Below are positions 45,801 to 59,700 of a stretch of DNA of 64,000 nt, in pieces (within the stretch, counting starts at the first letter, position 1; each line of letters begins with the position of its first letter). The position numbers and the translations under genes were made by a program. The notes below the pieces were generated by a model. It was not told where the DNA came from. It was given only the letters and a program-made list of their open reading frames with translations, and made no database searches. This DNA is from Brachionus plicatilis. Lineage: Eukaryota; Rotifera; Eurotatoria; Ploima; Brachionidae. The stretch spans positions 1,672,038 through 1,736,037 of the forward strand of contig QEOQ01000207.1 of the NCBI GenBank assembly GCA_010279815.1, read 5' to 3'.

Positions 45801-47710
45801 ATATATCTAAAAAGGATTTTCGTAAAATTTACTGCAGGATAAGTAAAAATAAACAATTATGAACGCTCAAAAAGATTTAGATTTAAAAAAATGTAATAAA
45901 TAAAATTATTTTATATCTTGATTAAAGCACAAGGCTACTTTTTTTTACTTTTTTGAAATTTTTTGAAATTTTTTATTTCAACACTTAATTTTAGGAGAAT
46001 AATTGAGTTCTTTTTTAAATTTAAAATTTTTACTAATTTTAAAAATCTACTAGTTAAAAATTAAAAATTTATGAAAATATAAAAGTAGATAAGTAAATTT
46101 TATAATCGCTTTCGTTTATGTCTGAAGTTGTTAGAAAAAAAAAATTTAACATTTTTAAATAAAATTTCATTTAGTGAAAAATTCGTTCTATTTAAACAAA
46201 AAGAAAAATCAAAATTTAATTTTGAATAACCTCTTTATTATTCACTGTGAAAAATCGCGATTCCAAAAAGTTATATTCATAAATTTAAATTTTTACAAAA
46301 ATGCTCAGAAAACAGTTTTTACTATTTTTTCTATTTAACAAAAAAATAAATTTTCGGAATTCTCTAGGCAAAATTTTCTTAAATTTAATTTTAAATTCAT
46401 AATCATCAAATTTGCAATTCTGATAATTAGACGATTTTTTCTTTTTAATTAAATTGGGTTCACTTGACTAACAAACATGCAAATATTCCTAAAATACACT
46501 AAATTGATCGCAAAAAAAACAAATTATTTTGTGATCAAAAAATCATAAATTTTAAACATACAAAATTGCATGAAAAACGTGATGAATTCTAAAAAACTTT
46601 AAAATTATATCTCAAAAAAAAAACTCATTTTGACCATTTAAAAATCTTCTGAAAAATCACAAAAAGGAAAGAAAAATTTTAACTTTCCTAATTCAATCTA
46701 ATCAATAAAAATTAAAAAATGTTGGTTTAGCCATTTTAAAATATTTTATTGCATATAAATGGATGCATTTAATAATTAGTTATCAGTTCTGTAAAATTTA
46801 ATGGTTCAACAATTAGTAGGATAGTAGGATGTATAAAAGAATAGATAAGAGACACGTTAGATATTCAAGGATAGAAATTATAAGTTTTAAAATTCAAAAA
46901 TTTCAGGTATCTGATTTCTCTTGATATCTCAATTGAAATCAATCTATTCATAATCGAACTAAAAAGAATTGTTCAAATAAATTTTCAAAATTTATTTGAA
47001 CAATTCTTTTGTCACTTTGTTAACATTTGAAGTTGCAAACTGATCAACATTATTTAAAAAAGGAAAACTAAACGAATGTTGTTACTTATAACTTTTTTTT
47101 AATTTTAGAAAAAAAAACTCATGTTTGTCATCATTTTGAATTTTTAATTACCTTGATTGATTTTCAACTCATTTGCATTTCTCAAGTCTTGTTCTTTCAC
47201 TCACTCTCTTATACAATAGTAAAACATTTTTTAAGCCCAAGAGTGATTAGTTGTTATTGAAAATTTCTTTTTAAAATAAAGAGATAAATTTTGAATTATT
47301 TATAATTATTGACAATATGTTTTATATTTTAATTTTTAGCTTTTTGATCTTAAAATTGATTTTTAAATACGTGATAAAATTTTAATGTAGATCATTTTTA
47401 TAAACCAAATAGTCATTGGGATTAGTTTAAAACATATTTTTTATCTAAAAAAATAAAAAATTGTGTAATTTAACAAAATTTTATAATAATTTAGATAATT
47501 TTCATATTTTGAAATAACAAATAATTTCTCCGGAACCAAGTGTGTGATCATCGCTCAAGATTACTGTAACAAAATTCAAAATAATTCAAGACTCGTTCAA
47601 AATTTAAGTCACTGCTTGATAGAATTGAAAAATCGTCTAATTATGTGCTTTGATGAAAAATAACTAAATTTTGATCAACATGAATTTTACAGATTAAAAT
47701 TTAATTTAAA
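42886..47710. other. Spacer between GPCR and ATR, copy B
   Basis: About 4.8 kb, AT-rich and stop-dense, partly alignable to 29044-32624. It contains a perfect palindromic hairpin (46962-47010). The ORF at 44326-44532 is Phe/Leu low-complexity and not supported. As the intergenic region between divergent GPCR and ATR it should hold both promoters. Confidence 0.5.
46962..47010. repeat. Perfect 24 bp palindrome
   Basis: Left arm 46962-46985 and right arm 46987-47010 are exact reverse complements around a single C at 46986. The arms start AAAAGAATTGTTCAAATAAA. It lies about 700 bp upstream of the ATR start. No equivalent was found in copy A. Confidence 0.9.
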
Positions 47711-50700
47711 ATGAGTGGAAATTTTCAAGAAGATTTTGAGTTTCTGCTAAAGAATTTAAGTGACAAAAAGTTTGTTCATTATCTAATCAACGAAGCACTA
47801 TCTTTGGAATCTAAAAATTGATTTTAAAAATAAAAAATGTGCTTCTTCAATTAAAAATTTAATTTTAAACTATTTATTTAAAAGTGAAAATCAAATGACC
47901 GATGAGGACCAAGAAGAAAACATATGCAGAACAAAATGTGCCTTGATAAACGTAATCAATATATACATCACCGATTTTGACAAAAGTATTAATTAAATAT
48001 TCCAAAAAAAATTTCCTCTAAAAATGAAATTCGTTTTTTGAAAAGAATACGATGCAGTTTTAACTCCATTATTTCATATGATTGAACTGTATATTAAACA
48101 ATATACAGAACTGTTTATTGATTTCGACAATACAGAGACAAAACACTCTAAAAATAATCCCCGAGGTATTTTTTATATTAAAAAAGTTACAAACATATTC
48201 ATTTAGTTCTAAAGAATTTACCAATTTTTTAATTTCCCGGATGCTACTAATTCTATCAAACCAGGATACCAAGAGTCTTCATACCTATAGTTGTAAAATA
48301 ATAAGCTTAATACTCGAAACATTTAGTTTCAATAGTCAATATGAATTTTTTTTACTAATTTCCGAGTTAATTTTCATTCTAGAAGGTATTTATGCATCCT
48401 TTTCAATTAATTAAGCTAAATTCAAGTATTTTAGACTTGATGGACTTTGACAAAGCTTTCTATGATCGTCATGAGACTGATCCAAAAATACTGAAGCGCT
48501 TTATTCATGCGGAAAGTGATCCAGATGATAAAGAAAATAGAATTACTTTGAACAAACGCCAAATAATCATCGAATCTCCTATAAATTGTACACTTTTACA
48601 AGAAAATGTCACGTAAGTCTAAAAAATTAGTTAATTTAAAAATTAAATTTTTAAAATAGACTAATATTGAGAGAAGTGTGTATTCAATTTGTAAATGTAA
48701 TTCATAACGGACTCTATGAAAAATTGTGGTTGATTTTGTGCGAACAACTTAAATACGGTGATAAATGCCTAAAAACCGTAAGCATTTAAAAAATTAATTT
48801 TCAATTTATTTTTAAATGGCATTTTTAATAGTGCATCTCTTAATACAAAAATAATTTCCGGCTTACAATATTTAAATTGCACATTAAATCAATTAAAATA
48901 TTTATAACAAAAAAAATAAATTCTTAATGGTAAAAATTGCTTATAGAATATTAGATAAATAAGGGAAAGTGAAGTTGGAGTAATTTTTTTCTAATAAAAC
49001 ATTTATAACTTTTCAAAATTTATATTTATTTAAAAATTTTTTTATAACACTTTTTAACAAATTTTGTTAATTTTAAATTTTCTAAAGTTTTTTTAAGTTA
49101 TTATATTTCGATCGGATTTTATAGAATATAAAATTAATTGCTCTGCTCCAGATAAAAATTGCTCCCAACTTCACTTTCCCGATAAACAAAGAACAAGAAA
49201 TATCAAAGAATTCTTAAAAAGTTTAAATGAATTAATTTTAGTAACTTAAAAAATGAGATATATGTTTTCTAAATTAAATAAATTTATTCTTGATGAAAAA
49301 AAAGGTGCTTCTACTAAAGTAAAAATAAATTATTTTGAACCGATTTTAATTTAAATTTTCATCATAAATATTAATTATTCTGATTCCCCCATAAATACCC
49401 TTCCTTTTAATATAAAATACTAATACAACGGAAAAGAATGTTTTAACAAACATATTGAGCTAAAATATTCTAAATTTCTAAATTATTTTTTGAATTGATT
49501 TATATATTTAAATTGAAACTCGCGATTTTTTCTTTATTCTGTATTGTAGAATAAATTTTTAAAAGTTAATTTTAGTTTTATTAAACATCTTATTTAAAAA
49601 AATTAAAACCTAGACACTTGAATTTGAGTTAAATTTTATAATTCATAAAAGATGTAATAAAACGTAACTAAACTTTATTAAAATAATTAAAATTTTTAAA
49701 CGGATAATAAAAGATTTATTTTCAAATAAAAAAGTTTTATAATCAAGATAAACATTAAGTTTATTGTTAATTTAGAAAAAAAATCATAAAATCGAATTGA
49801 ACAGTTAATTTAAAGCAAGAAAATTCAAAGATTTTTGGAAGAGTATTTTATTTTTGTAAAGAATTTTTGTGTTTTTGATTTTAATGAAGCCATTTAAATA
49901 CCCAATAATTATCTAATTTTAATCTACCCAAAGGCAACTTACAATCTTATTTTATGCATTCTTGAAATACGGATTCTTCCACTTCAAAAATTTGATATAC
50001 CGAGAGAATTGTACCTTTATTTTGTGGATTGTCTGTTTGCCACGCTAGAAATTTTGAGCGAGTCAGAAAACCTGATTGCTTCGGAAACTTCTATTGACAA
50101 GTAAATGCTTATCTTTCTTAACTGTTTAGAATTTAACCATTTTTTAGTACTTCGGTCTTGTTTCAAGATCAGGAATTGGAATTTGCTGTTTTGGAAACAC
50201 TGAGCCGAATATTTGACAAACAATTAAAACTCTTTGCCAACAAAGAAGACATAGACGACTTTTTGATTAGAATAATTGGTTTTATAAAATCGTTTTGTTT
50301 TGACAAATGTAGCAAACCTTTCTGTAACACAGTGTTTTCGATTACACTTAATTTGATTAAAACTAAATTAAAGCCAAATGAGAACAAATTTTTAGATATT
50401 TGTCTTCTGAATGATATAGCCGAATGTTTGAGTGATTATTTTGGAAAATTACATCATTTAAATCAAGTAACAATTTTATTATTTTTAAAAAAAGCCCTGA
50501 ACATTAAAAATTTAGTTCAGGTCAAATTTAATAAAATATTAAATTTATGATAAAATTTTGAAGTACTTGAACTTGATAGTTGCTCAAGCATTGATCTATC
50601 AAATTGAAAATAATTCCACTCAGCCGTTCACAGGAAACGATATTATCACAATTAATATAGATAAATCTTCTAATGAGTAGTTATAAAATTTATTTATTTT

Positions 50701-53700
50701 AAAATCAATATACAAAAAATTTCAATCAAGGACATTCAAATTTGATTTAAATTTTGACAAAATTCAAACAAAACTGTACAAGAAATTAACAAGTAAAGCA
50801 AGAGATCTGCTTGTTGAAAACAAAAAATTACAACCAAATAGTGAGGTAAAATTATACTAAAATCTTATTGATTTATTTTTTATATTTTGAAGTAATTAAA
50901 TATTTTAAATGGGTCTATTGACCAAAAATAATTTTTAAATTTGAATACTACAAAAATTAAATTGCGAATTGAAATTTTTTGAGCTGTTTTTGTCAAGTTA
51001 AAGTGAATTTAAACCACTCTCGCTATTTTATATAATTTAAAAAAATCGATTTTGAATCAAAAATTAAAATGTTTTGAATTCGAGTTAAAAAAGTTAAAAA
51101 ATTTTAGATTACTTTGAACATTTTTCCATTTTGAAATTTCAGACTCAACTTCAAGAAATTAAGAAACTAATAAATGGAATCAAAGAATTTTTTTTGAAAA
51201 TAAAATAAATAACATAGTTTTATTATGTTTTCAATTTAATGTTTTCATTTGCAGTTAATATCCTCTTGTTTAACTATAAACAGCTTGAATTACTGATAAT
51301 GAAAATTTTATGATTCTCTTCGTAATATTATTGTCAGAAAATGGTTTACTCTAGTTTAATTAAGATTAGTTTATTAAGCTTTGAAAATAATTTCTCTCAA
51401 ATTAATTTTAAAAATTGGATTTAAGTCGAGTTGAAATAAATTAGAAGAGCTATTATAAATGAGCTTATTTATGCTTTTATTACTTAAAATACTTTTGTGT
51501 CCTTTATTGCCTTATGTAAAGATACAACAAATTAGTAATTATTTTGTACTCTTTTAAATTCCCTGCAGAATCTTATGTGTACTTTTCATAGTTCTTTGCA
51601 GAATTCTTTGTTCTTCTGTTCTTTTATTTATCAAACTTAAAAAAAAATATGATCATAATAGCATTTATTTGTTAGTTAATAAACAAAATTTATCAAGAAT
51701 TTTCTTAATTTTAAATAAACCCAATTCCCAATACCAAGACTGTGCAGCGGACTTCTTTTTCTTCTTAGTTTATTTAGATAATACTCTTGATAAAATTAAC
51801 CAAAATTTGACAAGGTCTTTCTTTTGTCAATATTTTGAGTTTTCTTTGACTGAAATTATCACAATAGTTCACAAAAGAAAAGCCTGAGTTCTCTTAATTT
51901 TTTATTTTCAATCTATGTTTAATAAATGTGGCACATCCATTGAAATAAAAATTCAATCAGAAACTATTATTTATTGCCTTTTCATCACTTTAATTAATTT
52001 AAAATCAAATAAAAATATTTTATTGAAATTGATAAATGTACAAGCAATTTTCGGATAAGTAATAATAACTTTAAATGAATAATTTTTTAGAAAACAAAAC
52101 TATTCTAGGCCTTCAGAGAATGCACAAATAGTTGAATAATCTCCTGAGTATTCTCGAAGTGCTTGCAAATACATGTCAAAAGCCATTTCTATATTTTTTT
52201 TAATCATTATCTGTCACTTCTCATTTTAATTTATATAATTTATCTATTCTTTTTTAAAATATTTTTAAACTTATTTTATTTTTACTTAATTGATTTAGCT
52301 CGGCACAGATAAACAAATAAATAAATAATAATCTCAGGAAAATTTGAGACACTTTAATTTTTGGTTCGAAAAAAAAACTATTGGTATTGATTTTTTTTAA
52401 TTAAAGGAATTTAAACTAAATGCATTCGGACTAAACTCAATACTGGAAATTTTGAGCAATGCCTGTGTTATGTGCCAGCATGATCCATTATTTTTAGAAG
52501 AATATAAAAATCCTCTGATTGAATTTACCAAAAATTTTGTGTTCTCTCAAATGGCACAATTGGTAGGCTCTCAGGTGCTTCCTGAGTCGAGTATCCCTTC
52601 GGATTCGGTATTTCCGAATGTAATTAGTTACTGGATGTCGGTGTTTAGCGACATAAAAAATCTCTCAATTCTTCACATTCCTTATATTCATTCCATCTGT
52701 TCGCTAAAGTCCATTTATCTGTCATCAATCGAATGGAAAAAACCTCTAGCACAAACAATTGTTGCTTTCCTCAGCTTGCCATGGCTCGGCCAGGAAACAA
52801 ACGCCTACGATCTCGATCTATTCAAAGACAAATTATTTAAACAACTTAGTTTAAGCTTGATCCAGAACACTGATCGTCACATTTTAAATTTAATCAAAAA
52901 AAAAACCCTTCAAATGCTTTGTTTGATACCAAAAAATGCATGCGACCAGTGGCGTGTTCAGTTGTTAACAAAATGCATTCGCCAAGAACCAGATGAAGAC
53001 ATACGAATCTGTGCGCTAAACTATTTGCCTTATTTATTCTATTTTCTGGGGGTTACCGCCAATTCTCTTGTATTTCAGTTGGTTCATCCGGCAATTGGTC
53101 AAGAAAATTCATTAAATGTTCTTAAGCACTATGCACCACTGCTTGGCAACATGTGCTGTCTCATATCTAGAAAATGTGTAGTCCTTAGAAAAAACACATT
53201 GTCAGAGGCACTAGACTCTGATTGTCAAACTAACCATCCTTTTACATTCAATCAAATGAGTGACTATTTTACCTTGTTGTGTACTTGCTGTGACAAGGCG
53301 CATTTGGATGCCGTACTTTTGCCAAAAGTGCTAAAACGAAAAAATTCAGACCTAATTCAAATGCTTATGAATCGACCCAAACTGGTCGATAGTCAAGTAT
53401 TGATGAAATTTGTGCACATACTGAGTGGAAGTCGAGGTTTTGGCGATTCAAGCAATGAATTACAAGCAGCAGAAATAAAATCACACTTTTTGCTCAATTT
53501 AGACCGAGTTCTAAATCATTTGGAATTTGGCCGCAAGTTGAATCAGCAAATTTTAGTTTCTTCGGATTTTCACAATCCAAATGTGTACCCGCCTTCTTCC
53601 AATTGTGCCCAGGCGAACAGTGCCAATTTGTCCATGATTTACAAAGCAGTTTTGAGTCTGCTTTCAGATGAATCTTTGGATGTCCAGATCAGGCTTAAGT

Positions 53701-56700
53701 TTGCCAAGGATTCAGTGCCAAAATTGATCAGTCACAATTACTGTGCTCAAGTAGCGAGTCAAGACCCCAGAAGCACAGAAAAACAAATGGCAAATGATGA
53801 GACTATTTTGAAAGCAATGAGCAGCTCAATACAAGCGCTGTCCAGTCCAAGCGAACAATTGGACCACAATTTTAATCTAGAAATTCAGCTTTGCGAGGGC
53901 CTGCTAAAAGCAAAGGGTTCCAAAAATTTGCCTGATTTGTACATTTTCACTCTGAGCTTGGGAAAGTTTGCACTAAATCTAAAAAAACCCGATGAATACT
54001 TGTTCATTTGTGTGAAACATTTGATTGAAATAATAGACTCGAATCAGAGTGACGAGTTTACATCATTGGCAAAGTCGCTGGCCCAACGACAACTTTTTAT
54101 GCTGTCCAAAAAAATAAATATCCAAGATTTGCTGAGAGAATTCGAGGAAAAAGTATGCGAAATAATTTCAGAGACAGTTTTTAACTCAATAAAAAGATGC
54201 TTGTTCCTCAGCTCTGGGTCTTCTTATTTGCAAAGTGCCAACCAAAGCTTGAAAAATGTGCTCAAAGTGTTCAACTTTGGCGATTCGTGTGGTTTTGTTA
54301 GGACTTATCAGCGGTACTTGGTGCCATTTTTGACTCATCGAGCTGCCGAAAACAGCGAAACAACCTACAAAACAATCACTAAAGCTTTGGAATTTTTGTC
54401 GCGCAAGCTCAATTCAAATGTAACCAAGATTATTGAGGACAATTTTGCGCACATTTTCACCTACACCACTCTCAATTCAAACGAAATAGCCCAAGTGTTT
54501 CACTACATCACCGATCAAGTTTGTTTGGACATTGACAAATTGATAAATTACAATAAGCAAAAAGTGTTCAACGAGTTGTTGAGTAGATGCGGAAATCCAA
54601 AATTTAAGCTCAAAGTTTGGCAAGCGATATGTGTTCTCACGGCCAAAGATTCTGATGAAGCCACTCAGTTGGTTACCATGCAAATTGATGATAAAAGAAT
54701 TATAAAATCAATTGAACCATGTTTGCTGGCTGTATTGCTTCATTTTGACATGTGTTTGCTCAAATCGTCCATTAATTTGAAGGAAAAATGCCAAGTTTTA
54801 GAAAGTCTAAATGTTCTCATGGCCACTCTTGGCAACCAGTTTGTAACTCAAGTAAGGTACAAACTAATGACTACACTAAAGCTAGCCATGCAACAGTGCT
54901 CGAAATTGAGCGAGCTAAACTGTAAACTTTGGGACACATTTTTAAGAAATGTGGACAAAACAGCTCTGGGTCCCATACTTAACCAAGTGTCTGTCAATCT
55001 ACTTCAACTTTTGGACGCACAGCCTTACAAAATAAGCAAAATATTTGAGTATTTAATAATTCAAAATAAGGATCATTTGCATGCATATTTCAATGAGCTT
55101 TACTTTATACCGGAGAATAACTGTTTGATCCAGGTGAATCAAACTTTGAAAAAATACACCGATGTAAAGTATATGACCGAGTTGAATAATTTGAATCAAA
55201 ATCACGCCAACAACAACTCAAAAGGATTTGTGTACTTGATTAAGCAGTATTTGAAAGGCGCTCTGCATGAAAATGCCGATCTGAGAGTGAAGGCCTTGGA
55301 AAAACTCAATGCTCTGTTGAAAGAAAAAGGTGGTCAGATAGTTCAATTGATTGAGAGACAGGAAAATTCGCAAATTATTGCGGAAATTTTGATTGCTCTG
55401 CTAAATGGATGCCGTGACACGGACCAAAGAGCCAAAATATTGTTCGGCTCTTGTCTGGGAGAAATAGGTGCCATTGATCCGGCCAACATTCCGGTCAACT
55501 CGTCCACCAGCTCGCTCCTAAATCAATCGGCCAAAAGTAGCCAAAGTTCAGGCAAAAAATTGAACTCTTCGGAAAATATTTCCCAAAATTTGAATCAATC
55601 TGTTCTGAGCTCAAGTGAGCTTTTGCTCAATCCGAGTCTGATAGGCGAGGACTCGAATGAATTTAGTGAAAATTTTTCCTATTCATTGATTGTTGAATTG
55701 AGCAAGGCGTATCTGGCTGCCCGAAACACACACGAACAGGACTCGGCATCGTATGCCATTCAGGAATGCTTGAAAATATATGAATGTAGTGGCTCGAACA
55801 AAATACAGAACACAAAATTATGGAACTCATTTCCCGATCATTTCAAGGAAATTCTTACACCATTGAGATCGTCCAAATACGAAATTCAATCATTTGATAA
55901 TTTAGGAGCTATGAAAACACCGATAATATTAAATGAATGTAAAATATACGAGGAATGGATTTATAAATGGTGCGCTTATCTAATCTCTAAAATCGGAATT
56001 CATTTCAATTCAAAAGATGTTATTGATCTAACATCGGCAAATAACCAATCTCTTGACAAAGAACTTAAGGTATTGTTTAATTTTTTGCTGATTAAATAAT
56101 TTGTAAAGTTAAATGTTTGAAAAATTGAGAAAAATTTTTAAAAAAATATATTCAGAAAAGTGATCAATAAACCAAAGGAGTTTTGCTTATTTAAAAAAAA
56201 TTAAAATTAAAAATTTTGTTAATCTATTTTAACAGAAAACACCAAGTTAACTTTTAAGTTACTAATCTAAAAATTAAATACGTGAAAAAATTAATTTTTT
56301 TTTTCTAAGTAATCTCTTATAAATCTACACAAATGGTTAATCAATTAATCATTACGAAAAAATATTTAAAAACCGATTCTCTAAAAGTTTTTGTTTTTTG
56401 AATAAGCTTTGAGTCTTGTAAAAATTAGCACCATATTTTGAGATGATTTTGAAAAATTAATAAGCAATCACTAAAAAGGAGTCTTGAATTTTAGAACAAC
56501 AAAAAAGATTAAAAAAGAAAAAAATGTTTTGCTAAATTAATATTGCCGATAGCAGCAAATTTAATTTTTAACGTTTAATGCGGTTATTATCACAGTCACA
56601 TGAATTATAGTCAGACAAGAAAATAAAAAAAATAAATTTAATTCTTAACTTAACTTGACTTAAGACTTGTGCATCTATTCACATCAATTAATTAAAATAA

Positions 56701-59700
56701 TGTTTGAAATTTTTATGCTTAATGGCTTTTTTTTTAATTCAAATAAAAATCTTGCACAACAAGGAATTTACTATACTTTTTTAGCTTTTTTTTAATTAAA
56801 GATTAAAACCTTGAAAAAAGAGGAAAATGAGTTTAAGGAAGGAAGCGGGTTAATTATAAGTAAAGAAAAGTCTTAAGTAAAGAAAAGATGTCAAAACTAA
56901 AAATCATGAGTTTCTCTCAAAGAAAATAAATGTATAGAATATAAGTTCAGAGGTCTTGACCAAAAATAAAATCATATTTTGTAACGTTAATCTCGAATTG
57001 TGGGTAACAAAAAACCCTAAAAAATTTTGAACATCGAAAATTCACAAAATTTTTAATAAGGATTTTTTTTTTAAATTAATATCTATAATGTTTTTTATTG
57101 AGTCAACTCAAATTTAGAAGGAACAACTTAAATTTGAACGTGTAAACTATGCTGCAAAAAAACTTTTAAATTTTATTTATATTTATATTTTTCCCCAACT
57201 CTGATTAAATATATTAAATAAATCTTAAAATTTAGAGGCAATCATGGTTCTTGAAATTTCTAAAAATAATTTCTTAAGCACAGTTATGACCTTTTTTCTT
57301 AGTAAATGTAAAATTAAAATACTTCGGAAGTCTTCATAAAAATTATACTCGAAAAATATTTATTTTCTTATATCATAGATTTTCACTTATTTGAATAGAT
57401 TAAATAAGCTGAACTTGAATTTTCTTTTAGATTAGCATTTGTTTTTGTTTAATTCATTTCAACATGTATCGGCTAATCAAGATTGATGATTTTATCAAGG
57501 ATCTAGAAACTAGTAAAATTTTCCAAAAATTTCAACTTCTAATCTAAACAATTTTTTAATCAATTTCAAAAATTAAGTAAAAAATTAACTTATTGATGAA
57601 TGTTTTAAGTAATCAATGTGAAAATAAATTTTGAAATAAGAATTACATTACTGCTATGTCAAATAATTATCAATTATATGTTATTATTTATTTCATCTGA
57701 ATTCGGCTAAACCAAATTCGACAAAAAATAATCTTAATTCTTAAAATAACATTGATTTAATTAAAGTTAAATTTGAATGTCATAACTAAATGAAAGCATT
57801 TTCTTACATAATGAATTAAATTTTATTTAAAATTTGAATACAATTTACTTGAAAAATGGTATCAAGTTCACAAGCCATGATATTATTGAAAAATCAAGGC
57901 GTTAACTCGAAAAAATATAGATAAAAAAGTGAAATTACTTTTAACAAGCAAAATTAAAACCCAGTAAAAATTATTACATGAGACTCAACTTGGGTCTAGA
58001 AAGAGAAGGGGTGTTCAAAAAAAAATTAAGGCCAATGAGTTGAATTAATGTATATAAGCTAGATTAGGTTTAAGCTTGATATATATTCCAGGTTCCAGTA
58101 TCTGATTTATATCACGGTTCTGCTGTATAAATTTAATTTAAATCAAATAATTTAGATAAAATTAATAGTTTGACTGTTAATTAATGATATAAAGAGAAAT
58201 TTTTATAAAACATATATAGTAAATTACTAAAAATATGTAAAAAAATCAATAATATTATTAACAGCTAATATTCATATTATTAATGAGCCATATCTAAAAT
58301 CAAAAGATTATTCGATACCTGATACATCAAAATTTTATCATTTATTTTTATGAAATAAAAAAAAAATCATTATTTTTAATAAATCTTTAAAATTTAATTA
58401 TTATTGCTGAATTTAAAATAAATTGAAAAAGGAATTAACCATCAATATTTAATTTTACCACTCAATTTTTGCCCACGAAGGACTTTTTTAAATTTGTTGA
58501 AAAATTTTATTGGATATTATTTTATTTTAGCATTTAATGTAAAACCCAACAAAAACAACAGAAATTTTTATTTGTAATCGCATCGTACAGGAATCCCTTT
58601 TACTTTAAAAAAATATACAGATTTATTTTATTTAATCATCGCTTTTTTAAGAGTAATAATTAATTATGATTGAGATTTAGAAATAACTTAAATACATTTT
58701 TTAGCTACAATTTAATTACTAAGAGTCTTCAAAGTTTTGATTAAATTTCTTTTATTGTGAAAATCAATTAATTTATTTAAAATCATTGATTAAAGCTTTT
58801 ATGCTTACGTGACATCAATTTTTTGACTTTCTGTCATCTTGATGCCCGATTATATTTAATTAAAATTATTTGAAAAGTTTTGGCACTGCAAAATTTTACT
58901 AAAAATCAATTTAGAAAATTCCTAAAAATTTCCAATTAATAATTAGTATTAAATAAAATAAAGAGAATAGAATAAATAATAAAAATAATGTTAATTAGCT
59001 ATAGTTGGGAACTGCGAAGCGAGACCACATCGCTATGGTTGCTGTTTGTTTAATATATTAAATGTAATTATTTTTCAATGTTCTTTGACTGTTGTTTGGA
59101 TTCTTTTTGAAGTCTATTTTTTTATTGATGGCTCCAACATGATCATCAAAAAAGTCTTTTCTGTTCTGTTGAAAATTTAGCATTATGAATTCCTATTTTC
59201 AAGACAAATCTGGCAGCATATTTAAAATAGAATCGTTGAAGTATGATGTTCTTATCAGTAACAAATCAACAATTCCATTTAAAAATGGATACGAAATAAA
59301 AATAAATTTTTTTAATGCTTATTTTATTTAAAAATTTATTACAATGTAATTTTTTGAATCGAAAAATCAATCAATATAACATTTTTGAAATATATATCTT
59401 AATTCTTCAATGATTAAAAATTATAAATTTTTTTTTGCCATTTTATATCTCTTTTAATTTTTTTCTTCCTCTTTTAATTCTAATATTTGATAGTTTTTCA
59501 ATTGAAAATTTCAATTTAATTTAAAAGCTAATTGAATATTGATTAATACATCTAAAAGGAAGTATTTTTTTATCACTAAAAATAGAGACCATTAATTGAT
59601 AATGTCATTCATCTTTGTTCTCGAGCAGAAATTTCTTAAAACCTTTCATTTTGAACTTCTGGTAAAAAAATTAACTGAAAAAATCAGAATTGGGCTCACA

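Larger units (their letters stand above)
41568..48430. repeat. Segmental duplication, copy B
   Basis: Collinear with copy A at 27735-33255. This copy retains an intact GPCR and leads into the full ATR gene, so it is probably the ancestral locus. The copies are direct, with a spacing of about 13.85 kb at the GPCR end and 15.1 kb at the ATR start; the difference is indels within the intergenic part. Confidence 0.85.

Noticed and set aside
51669..51887. 72-codon ORF in an ATR intron
   Set aside because: No splice sites in phase with ATR and no recognisable domain.
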